From positions 62,001 to 126,000 of the forward strand of contig NZ_CAJFCN010000002.1 of NCBI RefSeq assembly GCF_904063055.1: a DNA stretch of 64,000 bases. The letters are read 5' to 3'. The notes under the pieces are model-generated. The model worked only from the letters and a program-made list of their open reading frames with translations. It was not told the DNA's origin and did not search any database. Of the stretch, positions 56,085-64,000 are shown one piece after another (the first letter of the stretch is position 1; each line of letters begins with the position of its first letter). Both the position numbers and the translations under genes were made by a program. The DNA is from Pseudomonas paracarnis. Its GTDB lineage: Bacteria > Pseudomonadota > Gammaproteobacteria > Pseudomonadales > Pseudomonadaceae.

Positions 56085-56297
56085 GTGACGTGGCAGGGCA
56101 ATCCCAGCCATCACCGCGCCAAAGGTTTTACGCTGATTGAATTACTACTGACGCTGGCCTCACTGGCCACGCTTTCGACAGTGGCTTATCCGCTGACGGC
56201 GCTGATGGGTCAACACATTCGGGAACTCGACTTGCAGCGTTCGCTGCGAGACATTCGCTATGCCATCGATGCTTACAAAACGCTAACAACACACTGA
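56085..56297 (+). CDS. Truncated type II pseudopilin-like protein
   Basis: 70 aa from GTG 56085 (GAGGAG 8 nt upstream). Contains a full prepilin cleavage/N-methylation signal (KGFTLIELLLTLASLATLST) and the start of the long helix (LDLQRSLRDIRYAIDAYKTL), then stops where normal GspG/H-like pseudopilins continue for another 60-100 residues. The HHRAKG leader is basic, as required by PilD. Other secretion genes are absent. It may be a remnant of a lost cluster, or a helix-only minor pseudopilin. It precedes a secreted LPMO gene, a typical type II substrate. Confidence 0.65.
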   Translation: MTWQGNPSHHRAKGFTLIELLLTLASLATLSTVAYPLTALMGQHIRELDLQRSLRDIRYAIDAYKTLTTH

Positions 56298-56348
56298 GCG
56301 TTCCAGCAGTTCGGAACTTGTTTGTCTGAATTGAAGGTGGACTAGAGC

Positions 56349-57569
56349 ATGAATAATTTACAGCAACATACGAACGTTCTCATCAAGTGGCTGCTGGCAG
56401 CGGTGCTTCTGGCCCCCCTGTTGGTCATGGCACACGGTGCCGTCGATGAGCCGGTATCACGCCAGGTTCATTGCAAAGCGCTTCCAGATTTCTGGTCGGG
56501 AAACCCCAGCGATCCAGGATGCGCGGCGTTAGCCAAAACAAGCGGACAGTATCCAGGCCAGCAATGGAATGAAGTTGCCCATTTAATTGCTGCCCCGGGG
56601 TATAACGACCCGGAAATCGTTAAAAAAGCAGTTCCAGATGGGCAGCTATGTTCAGCAGGTGACAAGAAGAAAGACGGCCTTAACTTGGTGTCAAATGATT
56701 GGTACCGGACGGACGTCACGCCTCACGACGGTAAAATGAACGTTCGCATCATCGGTACGGCCCCTCACGTCCCCAGTTTTGCAAAGGTATTCCTGACAAA
56801 ACCTGGCTTTGATCCGACCACAGCACCGCTGACCTGGAATGATTTGGTCCTTATCCATACCGAGCAACTGACAGTCGCTCAAACCGACTGGGGCACCAGG
56901 CCGCCTGCCATTTCGTCTTCGGGGTACTTCAGATTTCCAGTGCCTATCCCTGCAGAACAATTCGGCAACGCGACCCTCTTCGTGCAATGGCAACGAATTG
57001 ACCCGGCCGGGGAAGGATTCTACAACTGCAGTGATATCAATATTATCGGGGCAGGCGTTCCCGAGCGGTGGTTTGATCTGGGGCAATTCATCGATGCCGT
57101 CATGAAAGACCTCACCCCAGGAAACGCCGTTCACTTCCGTATTCTGGACAACACGCCACAAGCGAAAGAGGTCGTAGACATTACCCTGCCCATTGACGCA
57201 AACAATCTGGACGCGAAGATATGGGGCCCGCAACTGGCCAATCAAATCCCTTCAAGCATCGCCAAAGTAGGGGAAAAAGACGGCAATGACATTGTGTTCA
57301 ACACGGCTGATCCGCAGGTCAATTCGGTATTCGTACAGGTCAAGGGTTACTCCAAGGCCATGGCGATAGTCGAAGCGGGCGGTGGGGAATACCCCGCGTA
57401 CGTGCCGAACAAGAGCCCCCCTTACAAGCCACGTGACGTTGTATCTAACAAGGGCGCCAATTATGTGTGCAAACCCTACCCAAATAGCGGCTGGTGCTCG
57501 CAATCACCCAGCTATTACGAACCTGGTGTAGGCAGCCAATGGAACGATGCGTGGGATAAGAAAGACTGA
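56349..57569 (+). CDS. AA10 lytic polysaccharide monooxygenase (chitin-active, GbpA/CBM33-like)
   Basis: 406 aa. Signal peptide (WLLAAVLLAPLLVMA), cleaved so that His begins the mature protein (HGAVDEPVSRQVHC), giving the N-terminal half of the copper histidine brace; the second His is probably in TDVTPHDGK or GTAPHVPS. GEGFYNCSDINI holds the usual axial aromatic. A middle module (~200-330) is followed by a C-terminal CBM73/CBM5-like aromatic domain (YVCKPYPNSGWCSQSPSYYE). It oxidatively cleaves chitin outside the cell. Codon use is visibly AT-richer than its neighbours, suggesting transfer. Confidence 0.9.
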   Translation: MNNLQQHTNVLIKWLLAAVLLAPLLVMAHGAVDEPVSRQVHCKALPDFWSGNPSDPGCAALAKTSGQYPGQQWNEVAHLIAAPGYNDPEIVKKAVPDGQLCSAGDKKKDGLNLVSNDWYRTDVTPHDGKMNVRIIGTAPHVPSFAKVFLTKPGFDPTTAPLTWNDLVLIHTEQLTVAQTDWGTRPPAISSSGYFRFPVPIPAEQFGNATLFVQWQRIDPAGEGFYNCSDINIIGAGVPERWFDLGQFIDAVMKDLTPGNAVHFRILDNTPQAKEVVDITLPIDANNLDAKIWGPQLANQIPSSIAKVGEKDGNDIVFNTADPQVNSVFVQVKGYSKAMAIVEAGGGEYPAYVPNKSPPYKPRDVVSNKGANYVCKPYPNSGWCSQSPSYYEPGVGSQWNDAWDKKD

Positions 57570-57586
57570 GAAGTAAAATGTCTGTT

Positions 57587-57632
57587 GCGAGACAAACGCT
57601 GTGGTGTATACAGCGTTTGCCTCGCTATCTTT
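57587..57632 (+). terminator. Terminator of the LPMO gene
   Basis: Long inverted repeat GCGAGACAAACGCTGT (57587-57602) / ACAGCGTTTGCCTCGC (57610-57625) followed by TATCTTTT, 18 nt after the stop; also faces the end of the convergent etfB. Confidence 0.85.
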
Positions 57633-57642
57633 TCAGAAGAGC

Positions 57643-58413
57643 TTAGCGAACCACGCCTTCCTCTATCAGCAACTTGAGAATCGCCTGCGCGCCCTCTTCG
57701 GCGCTGACGCCCTTGAGCACCTGCCCCCCACCCCCACTGGCCTTGGCTGTGGCAGCTTTCATACGATCGGCGCCGCTCTTGGCCTTGATCACCTTGAGGC
57801 GCTTGGGCCGCGGTTTGGCCGGTTGCAGCAGTGCGTCTGTGAATAACTCATCCTGTTCAATCTCGACGTCATGGGCTGCCAACTCACCCCGTTGCGCCGG
57901 GCCGTAGGCGCTCTGGCGTGGTTTGGGCGCGGCGTTATCCACAGTGGCAAGAAACGGCAGGCGCACCTTCAAGCGCCGCCGCTGGCCGCGAGGCAGCGCC
58001 TGCAGCACCAGGGCTACGCCGGCGTCGATGGACTCCACCTGCGCCAGCCCCACAATCAGCGGCCAGCCCAGTTGTTCGGCCAACAGGAACGGCAGCATCC
58101 CCGAACCTTCGCCGGTTTCTGCCTGGCTTCCGGTCAGTACCACTTGGGCGCCCGCGTCGCGCAGATACTCGCTGAGCACCGGCAACGCATCGGCGCCCGC
58201 CGGCTGTTCGAGTACCTGCAGTTGCGGCAGGCCCATGCCCAGGTAGCTGCGCAGGGTCGGCTCGCTGACATCACCCGCGTGCAGCACCTGCAACTTATCC
58301 CCAGCCAGTTGCAGCCCCAACTCTACCGCGCGCGCGTCCTGCTCGGCACGGCGTGGACGCCCGGAGGTGGGGTGAGCGCCGATGGACACCAGGCTGAATA
58401 CAGTGTTGGTCAT
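57643..58413 (-). CDS. etfB: Electron transfer flavoprotein beta subunit (dimethylglycine pathway)
   Basis: 256 aa from ATG 58413 (GAGGA 8 nt upstream; ATG 58419 is too close to that site). ETF-beta fold, VLTGSQAETGEGSGMLPFLL in the AMP-binding region. The C-terminal part is diverged and ends in a Lys/Ala-rich stretch (LKVIKAKSGADRMKAATAKA) plus a helix. Works with EtfA to accept electrons from DgcAB. 10 bp after etfA. Confidence 0.88.
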   Translation of the reverse strand: MTNTVFSLVSIGAHPTSGRPRRAEQDARAVELGLQLAGDKLQVLHAGDVSEPTLRSYLGMGLPQLQVLEQPAGADALPVLSEYLRDAGAQVVLTGSQAETGEGSGMLPFLLAEQLGWPLIVGLAQVESIDAGVALVLQALPRGQRRRLKVRLPFLATVDNAAPKPRQSAYGPAQRGELAAHDVEIEQDELFTDALLQPAKPRPKRLKVIKAKSGADRMKAATAKASGGGGQVLKGVSAEEGAQAILKLLIEEGVVR

Positions 58414-58423
58414 GGTCATATCC

Positions 58424-59644
58424 TCAGGCTGCATCGCGCTTGGCGCCGTTGCGGTAGGTCTCGACCGCCGCGATCAAGGCGTGCAGTATCGCGGCGCTTT
58501 CGCCGATCACCGACAGGTCGGCACGCTTGATCATGTCGCACCCTGGGTCGAGGTTGATCGCCACCACCTTGTCGCAGGCACCGATGCCTTGCAGGTGCTG
58601 GATCGCCCCGGAAATCCCGACGGCCACGTACACCCGCGCAGTGACCCAGGTGCCGCTGGCGCCGACCTGGCGATCGCGCGCCATGAAGCCATCGTCCACT
58701 GCCACCCGCGAGGCGCCTTCGGTGGCGCCCAGGGCCGCGGCGGTCTGGTGGAATAGCGCCCAGTCCTTTACGCCGTTGCCACCGGAGAAAATGAACTCTG
58801 CCTCGGCCATCGGAATCGCTGCCGGGTCGACCGCCACCGCGCCGAGATCTTCGATACGCGGCAAACTGCGCGCCAGGCCTGTGGATAACTCCACGGGCAA
58901 GACTTCGTGGCGGGTTTCGCTGACCGGATCGGCACATTCGGCGGCGGCGAGGATCAGACGGGGCAACGGTCGCGCCAGGTCTTCCTGGCCGGCACCGGCA
59001 CGGCCGATGCACTCCTCGCCCTTGATCTGCCACACCCGCGTCGCCGGGCGTTCCTTGAGGCTGGCGGCAAAGCGTCGCCCCAGTTCGCCACCACCGCTGC
59101 GGCTATCTGGCAGCAACCAGTGGCGCGGGCTGAATTGGTTATCCACAGCGCGCAGGCCCTGCACCCGTTGCTCCGGTGCATAACCCTCGAACTCATGCCC
59201 TTCCAGCACCAGCAGACGGTCGACGCCGGCCGTGGCAAAGGCGCTTTCCTTGTGTTCACCGAATACCACCGCCAATACCGCGCCGTCACTGCCAGCCAAC
59301 TGGCGCGCCAGGCCAAGCAGGTCACGGTCGTGGCTGCTCAGACGGCCACCAACCATGTCCGGCACCACGTTGATATAGAACGCCGGGGTCGGCACCTGAT
59401 GCAGCGGCAATTGCACTTGCACTGCCGCGCTGCGCTTGGCCGCGCCGCCCTGCTGGGCACCGCTGCGGTCGATGCGCTTGATGCCGTTGGGCCCGATAAA
59501 ACCGACACCATGCACGTTTTTGCGAATGATACCGTTGGGCCCCATCCAGCTGTGTTGCACCGGCTGCATCGCCGCGTGCAACGGGTGCAGGCGGTTACGG
59601 GCGATCCATTCGGCCCGGGGGTCGCGGCGGATAATATCGCTCAT
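58424..59644 (-). CDS. etfA: Electron transfer flavoprotein alpha subunit (dimethylglycine pathway)
   Basis: 406 aa, roughly 95 longer than housekeeping EtfA. The extra ~85 N-terminal residues contain a near-duplicate motif MGPNGIIRKN / IGPNGIKRID (~34-62). The C-terminal FAD domain is normal (EFIFSGGNGVKDWALF, YVAVGISGAIQHLQG, INLDPGCDMIKRADLSVIGE). Carries electrons from the dimethylglycine demethylation enzymes to the quinone pool. Overlaps dgcB by 3 nt (ATGA). Confidence 0.9.
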   Translation of the reverse strand: MSDIIRRDPRAEWIARNRLHPLHAAMQPVQHSWMGPNGIIRKNVHGVGFIGPNGIKRIDRSGAQQGGAAKRSAAVQVQLPLHQVPTPAFYINVVPDMVGGRLSSHDRDLLGLARQLAGSDGAVLAVVFGEHKESAFATAGVDRLLVLEGHEFEGYAPEQRVQGLRAVDNQFSPRHWLLPDSRSGGGELGRRFAASLKERPATRVWQIKGEECIGRAGAGQEDLARPLPRLILAAAECADPVSETRHEVLPVELSTGLARSLPRIEDLGAVAVDPAAIPMAEAEFIFSGGNGVKDWALFHQTAAALGATEGASRVAVDDGFMARDRQVGASGTWVTARVYVAVGISGAIQHLQGIGACDKVVAINLDPGCDMIKRADLSVIGESAAILHALIAAVETYRNGAKRDAA

Positions 59645-61587
59645 CAGTGCACCTCCGCAGGTTCACGCTTGAGGGGGACTTTGGCCGGCGCGGCGTCTTC
59701 AAGCAACGCGTCGGCTACCAGTTCGGCGATGTCTTTGATCAACGGGCGCGGTTCGACCACGCCTTCAAGCATCGCGGTGCATTGCGGGCAACCCACGGCC
59801 ACCAGTTCGGCACCAGTCTCGCGGATGTCGTCCATGCGCATATCGGGGATACGTTGCTTGCCGGGGATATCTGTGATCGGCGCGCCGCCACCGCCACCGC
59901 AACAGCGTGAACGGAAGCCCGAGCGTTGCATTTCCTTGACCTCGATACCCAACGCCCGCAGCACTTGGCGCGGCGCCTCGTATTCACCGTTGTAGCGGCC
60001 CAGGTAGCAGGGGTCGTGGTAGGTCACGCTGTTGCCTTTGTGCTGGCCCAGGTTCAGCGCGCCCTCGCCAATCAGCTCGGCCATGAAGGTGCTGTGGTGC
60101 TGCACCCGGTAGTTGCCGTTGAAGGCACCGTATTCGTTTTTCAGCACATGGAAACTGTGCGGGTCGCAGGTGACGATGCGCTTGAAGCTGTACTTGGCCA
60201 GGGTCTGAATATTGCGCGTGGCCAGCAGCTGGAATGTCGCCTCATCGCCGAGGCGCCGCGCCACGTCACCGCTGTCGCGTTCTTCCAGGCCAAGCACGGC
60301 GAAGTCGACCTTGGCGGCCTTGAGCACTTTGACGAAGGCGCGCAGGGTACGTTGGTTACGCATGTCGAAGGCGCCATCGCCGACCCAGAACAGCACATCG
60401 CAACTGCCTTTGTCGCTGAGCAACGGCAAGTTCAGGTCTGCCGCCCAGTTCAGACGACCACCGGGTGCGAAACCGCCGGGGTTGTCGGTAGCGATCAGGT
60501 TTTCCAGGACTTCGGCGCCCTTGTTCGGCGTGGCGCCTTTCTCCAGGGTGAGGTGGCGACGCATGTCGACGATGGCGTCTACGTGCTCGATCATCATCGG
60601 GCACTCTTCCACGCAAGCGCGACAGGTGGTGCACGACCACAGGGTCTCGGCGTCCACCAGGCCGTTGACGATCGGCTGGTGCGGGTTGCCGCCGTGTTCG
60701 CCCACCGGTTTGCCGGGGTACGGGCTGCCGGCGAACTTGGCATCGGTGCCACCGGCCAGGCCGACCACCATGTCCTGGATGAGTTTTTTCGGGTTCAATG
60801 GCTGGCCGGCGGCAAACGCCGGGCATGCTGCTTCGCACTTGCCGCACTGCACGCAGGCGTCGAAGCCGAGCAGTTGGTTCCAGGTGAAGTCCTTGGGTTT
60901 TTCTACGCCCAGCGGCGCGGTTTTATCACTGAGGTCCAGCGGCTTCAGACCGGTGGAGCGGCCACCGCCAAAGCGCTCGGCGCGACGGTGCCAGGCCAGG
61001 TGCAGGGCACCGGCGAAGGCGTGTTTCATCGGCCCGCCCCAAGTCATGCCGAAGAACATTTCGAACACGCCCCACAGCACGCCCACGCTCAGCAAAGCCG
61101 CGAGCAGCCAGCCGCCGAAATCGGCGGGCAGAATCCCGGCTACCGGCAAGGTCACCAGGAAGAAGCTCACCGAGAACGCCATCAGGCTTTTCGGTAGGCG
61201 CATCCACGGGCCTTTGGACAAGCGGGCAGGCGGATTGCGGCGGCGCAGGTACATGAAGATCGCGCCGACAAACATCAATGTCGATGCCAGCAGCAGCGCA
61301 TAGCCAAGAATGCGGCTCTGCAGGCCGAAGCCGTGCACCAGGATCGCCAGCAGCGCCGACAGCACAAAGCCGAGCGCCGTGGCTACGTGGGTGTTGGCGA
61401 TGTATTTGTCACGGGCGACCACGTGGTGCAGGTCGACCATGTAGCGCTTGGGCATGGCCAAAAGGCCGCCCAGCAGGTCGACTTTGGACGAGCGGCCACG
61501 GCGCCACATGTTCACCCGGCGCAAGGCGCCGAGGACGGCGAGGCCCAGGGCGGCAAAAAGCAGGATGGGAAGAAGGGTATTCAGCAT
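59644..61587 (-). CDS. dgcB: Dimethylglycine demethylation iron-sulfur membrane protein DgcB
   Basis: 647 aa from ATG 61587 (GGAG upstream). N-terminal membrane part with five or so helices (~5-25, ~70-150, ~175-200), a ferredoxin-like pair of 4Fe-4S motifs (CVQCGKCEAACP and CTTCRACVEECP), and a C-terminal heterodisulfide-reductase/GlpC-like CCG region (CCGGGGGAPI). Passes electrons from DgcA and EtfAB at the membrane. In PAO1 dgcAB is needed for growth on dimethylglycine. Confidence 0.93.
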   Translation of the reverse strand: MLNTLLPILLFAALGLAVLGALRRVNMWRRGRSSKVDLLGGLLAMPKRYMVDLHHVVARDKYIANTHVATALGFVLSALLAILVHGFGLQSRILGYALLLASTLMFVGAIFMYLRRRNPPARLSKGPWMRLPKSLMAFSVSFFLVTLPVAGILPADFGGWLLAALLSVGVLWGVFEMFFGMTWGGPMKHAFAGALHLAWHRRAERFGGGRSTGLKPLDLSDKTAPLGVEKPKDFTWNQLLGFDACVQCGKCEAACPAFAAGQPLNPKKLIQDMVVGLAGGTDAKFAGSPYPGKPVGEHGGNPHQPIVNGLVDAETLWSCTTCRACVEECPMMIEHVDAIVDMRRHLTLEKGATPNKGAEVLENLIATDNPGGFAPGGRLNWAADLNLPLLSDKGSCDVLFWVGDGAFDMRNQRTLRAFVKVLKAAKVDFAVLGLEERDSGDVARRLGDEATFQLLATRNIQTLAKYSFKRIVTCDPHSFHVLKNEYGAFNGNYRVQHHSTFMAELIGEGALNLGQHKGNSVTYHDPCYLGRYNGEYEAPRQVLRALGIEVKEMQRSGFRSRCCGGGGGAPITDIPGKQRIPDMRMDDIRETGAELVAVGCPQCTAMLEGVVEPRPLIKDIAELVADALLEDAAPAKVPLKREPAEVH

Positions 61588-61605
61588 GGTGAAGCTCCCA
61601 CTAAG

Positions 61606-61718
61606 ATCGTTCCCACGCTCTGCGTGGGCATGCATCCTGTGACGCTCTGCGTCACGACCTTAAAAGCAGACGCGGAGCGTCCAGGGCGGCATTCCCACGC
61701 AGAGCGTGGGAACGATCA
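61606..61718. repeat. GTTCCCACGC-type palindromic repeat between dgcA and dgcB
   Basis: Full ~113 bp copy filling most of the 137 bp intercistronic gap, with arms GATCGTTCCCACGCTCTGCG and CACGCAGAGCGTGGGAACGATC. Confidence 0.88.
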
Positions 61719-61724
61719 GGTGCG

Positions 61725-63785
61725 TCAGAAATCCTTGCACAAGCGCAGGGCGTCATAGATGGCGGCGTGGGTGTTGCGCTGGGCCACACAGTCACCAATG
61801 CGGAACAGCAAGTACCCCTCGCCCGCCTCGCTCAAGCATGGCTGCGGCTTGATCGCAAACAGCGCTTCAACGTCGATCTGGCCCTTGTTGCGCGAACCTT
61901 CCTTGAGCCCGTAGTAAATGGCCTCGTCCGGACGCACGCCGTTCTCCACCACCACCTGGTCCACCACCCGCTCCTCTTTGGCGCCGGTGTATTCGTTTTC
62001 CAGCACGGCCACCAGCTTGTCGCCCTCGCGGTAGACCTTTTCCAGCATCATGTCGCCGGTCATGATCACTTCCTTGGGGTACATGCTGCGGTAGTACGTG
62101 GGGAACGACGTACCGCCGATTGCCACGCCTGGCTTGATGTCGTCGGTGACGATCTCCACCTGGCTGCCTTTGTCGGCCAGGAAGTCGGCCACCGACATCC
62201 CGGTGAATTCACAGATGGTGTCGTACACCAGCACGTTCTTGCCAGGCAGCACCTTGCCGTCGAGCACGTCCCAACTGCTCACTACCAAGCCTTCGGCGGC
62301 GCCCCAGTGTTCGTTCTGCTCGATGAACGGGTGCCCGCCCACCGCCAGCACCACCACGTCCGGACGCACGTCCAGGATGGTCTCGGCATCGGCTGCAACA
62401 CCCAGGCGCAGGTCGACTTTCAAACGCGCCAGCTCCAGTTGATACCAACGAGTGATACCGGCGATCTGGTCACGTTGCGGCGCTTTCGATGCCGTGGTGA
62501 TTTGCCCGCCGATAAACTCCTTTTTCTCGAACAGCGTCACGTCGTGGCCACGTTCAGCCGCCACGCGCGCGGCTTCCATCCCGGCCGGGCCGGCGCCCAC
62601 TACAACCACCTTGCGCTTGGGCCCGGTGGACTTCTCGATGATGTGCGGCACGCCCATGTATTCACGGGAGGTCGCAGCGTTCTGGATGCACAGCACATCC
62701 AGGCCCTGGTACTGGCGGTCGATGCAGTAGTTGGCGCCCACGCACTGCTTGATCTGGTCGATCTGGCCCATCTTGATCTTGGCGATCAGGTGCGGGTCGG
62801 CGATGTGCGCACGGGTCATGCCGACCATGTCCACATAGCCGCCTTCCAGAATACGCGTGGCCTGGTTCGGGTCCTTGATGTTCTGCGCGTGCAGCACCGG
62901 AACCTTGACCACTTCCTTGATGCCGGCCGCCAGGTGCAGGAACGGTTCCGGCGGGTAGCTCATGTTCGGGATGACGTTGGCCAGGGTGTTGTGGGTGTCG
63001 CAACCCGAGCCCACCACGCCGATGAAATCGAGCATGCCGGTGTCGTCGTAATACTTGGCGATTTGCTTCATGTCCTCGTGGGACAAGCCGTCCGGGTGGA
63101 ACTCGTCGCCGCACAGGCGCATGCCCACGCAGAAGTCATCCCCCACTTCGGCACGCACGGCCTTCAACACTTCCAGGCCGAACTTCATGCGGCCCTCGAA
63201 GCTGCCGCCCCACTCGTCGGTACGCTTGTTGACCCGCGGGCTCCAGAACTGGTCGATCATGTGCTGGTGCACAGCCGACAACTCCACCCCGTCCAGGCCA
63301 CCGGCCTTGGCCCGACGCGCAGCCTGGGCGTAGTTGCCAATCACACGCCAGATTTCTTCCGGCTCGATGGTTTTGCAGGTGGCACGGTGCACCGGCTCAC
63401 GCACGCCGGACGGCGACATCAGGGTCGGCCAGTTGAAGCCGTCCCAACGCGAACGCCGGCCCATGTGGGTAATCTGGATCATGATCTTGGCGCCATGCTT
63501 GTGCATGGCATCGGCCAGATTCTGGAAGTGCGGGATGATGCGGTCGGTGGACAGGTTCACCGACGCCCACCATTCCTGCGGGCTGTCGATGGCCACCACG
63601 GAGGAGCCACCGCAGATCGCCAGGCCAATACCGCCCTTGGCTTTCTCTTCGTAGTACTTCACATAGCGGTCGGTGGTCATGCCGCCGTCGGTGGCATACA
63701 CCTCGGCATGCGCAGTACTGAGCACGCGGTTGCGGATGGTCAGTTTGCCGATCTGGATCGGCTGGAACATTGCTTCGAAAGCCAT
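61725..63785 (-). CDS. dgcA: Dimethylglycine demethylase catalytic protein DgcA
   Basis: 686 aa. N-terminal old-yellow-enzyme/TMADH-like FMN barrel (~1-370; MIQITHMGRRSRWDGFNWPT, DGVELSAVHQHMIDQFWSPR), cysteine cluster for 4Fe-4S (CVGANYCIDRQYQGLDVLCI) and C-terminal FAD/NAD module (VVVVGAGPAGMEAARVAAE). Oxidises dimethylglycine to sarcosine and formaldehyde. GAGGA precedes the ATG. First of dgcA-dgcB-etfA-etfB, and 15 bp after the DUF5943 gene on the same strand. Confidence 0.93.
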   Translation of the reverse strand: MAFEAMFQPIQIGKLTIRNRVLSTAHAEVYATDGGMTTDRYVKYYEEKAKGGIGLAICGGSSVVAIDSPQEWWASVNLSTDRIIPHFQNLADAMHKHGAKIMIQITHMGRRSRWDGFNWPTLMSPSGVREPVHRATCKTIEPEEIWRVIGNYAQAARRAKAGGLDGVELSAVHQHMIDQFWSPRVNKRTDEWGGSFEGRMKFGLEVLKAVRAEVGDDFCVGMRLCGDEFHPDGLSHEDMKQIAKYYDDTGMLDFIGVVGSGCDTHNTLANVIPNMSYPPEPFLHLAAGIKEVVKVPVLHAQNIKDPNQATRILEGGYVDMVGMTRAHIADPHLIAKIKMGQIDQIKQCVGANYCIDRQYQGLDVLCIQNAATSREYMGVPHIIEKSTGPKRKVVVVGAGPAGMEAARVAAERGHDVTLFEKKEFIGGQITTASKAPQRDQIAGITRWYQLELARLKVDLRLGVAADAETILDVRPDVVVLAVGGHPFIEQNEHWGAAEGLVVSSWDVLDGKVLPGKNVLVYDTICEFTGMSVADFLADKGSQVEIVTDDIKPGVAIGGTSFPTYYRSMYPKEVIMTGDMMLEKVYREGDKLVAVLENEYTGAKEERVVDQVVVENGVRPDEAIYYGLKEGSRNKGQIDVEALFAIKPQPCLSEAGEGYLLFRIGDCVAQRNTHAAIYDALRLCKDF

Positions 63786-63800
63786 GGCACGGTCCTCGGC

Positions 63801-64000
63801 TTACAACGGTTTGACGGTGAACAAACCATCATCGTGGCCCTCTTCGGAGCCTCCGTAGACTTGTTCGGCGACAGTGCGAATCTTGCTGCCACGCGCTTGA
63901 AGGATCTGGTCCATGGCGCCGGCAAACCAGCCGGTGAACATGTAGTCCACCTTGCGGCCGACCTTGCCGTACACGTAGACGAACGCCGAGTGTTCCAGCT
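63801..64000 (-). CDS. DUF5943 protein, C-terminal part
   Basis: The last ~66 residues, ending KIRTVAEQVYGGSEEGHDDG and LFTVKPL, are read on the reverse strand; the rest lies past the window's right edge. Position directly upstream of dgcA matches the DUF5943 (4-vinyl-reductase-like) protein found there in Pseudomonas betaine clusters. The visible segment contains FAGAMDQILQARG, a conserved tail of that family. Role in dimethylglycine catabolism is inferred only from context. Confidence 0.75.
   Translation of the reverse strand, partial: LEHSAFVYVYGKVGRKVDYMFTGWFAGAMDQILQARGSKIRTVAEQVYGGSEEGHDDGLFTVKPL

Overview
The window is about 64 kb of high-GC chromosome from a Pseudomonas, most likely the P. 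fluorescens complex. The evidence is gene content and order resembling two P. aeruginosa PAO1 segments (from memory: fadE1/fadE2, bioBFHCD, comF-like, modE-like, glcB, fiuIRA, creBCD; and gbcAB, soxBDAG, dgcAB). It is also peppered with REP doublets of the fluorescens type and a second palindromic repeat family. No rRNA, tRNA, IS element, prophage or CRISPR array was seen.

Layout. 1-1.8 kb: start of a class-III aminotransferase divergent from a LysR regulator. 2-9.2 kb: three paralogous long acyl-CoA dehydrogenases with a membrane diguanylate cyclase between two of them. 9.5-14.4 kb: biotin operon bioB-bioF-bioH-bioC-bioD, followed by a small FlgC-tail-like protein. 14.5-23.5 kb: ComF-like phosphoribosyltransferase, ModE-like regulator, Tat-exported PhoX-like phosphatase, SrkA-type kinase, RarD permease, GcvR-like ACT protein and malate synthase G. 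23.7-27 kb: response regulator, CBS/DUF294 protein and a DEDDh exonuclease. 27.1-32.6 kb: FecI/FecR/TonB-receptor iron-siderophore system (FiuIRA-like) with a PepSY reductase-like protein. 32.8-38.6 kb: frameshifted glutathione S-transferase, creD-creC-creB, a retropepsin-like protein and an acyltransferase. 38.7-40.3 kb: three small accessory genes, one of them an anti-sigma factor without its sigma-binding domain.

40.5-64 kb is a glycine-betaine catabolon. GbcA/GbcB demethylate betaine to dimethylglycine. DgcA/DgcB with a dedicated EtfA/EtfB oxidise dimethylglycine to sarcosine. SoxBDAG oxidises sarcosine to glycine, and GlyA, PurU and FdhA handle the one-carbon units. Inside this region are TraX-like and threonine-aldolase genes, an exact-period (135 bp) four-copy repeat array, and a lower-GC accessory patch (55.2-57.6 kb). 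That patch carries a truncated pseudopilin and a secreted AA10 chitin-active LPMO.

The most unusual signal is a non-coding family of hairpin plus perfect DnaA-box (TTATCCACA) units. At least four degenerate units lie at 55.34-55.97 kb and two more between rarD and gcvR (20.27-20.46 kb). Their spacing is shared: a TGATC-like element, then a GC stem with a 9-11 nt loop, then the box about 65 nt downstream of the TGATC element. This may be a DnaA-titrating or DnaA-responsive element, or a structured repeat family.
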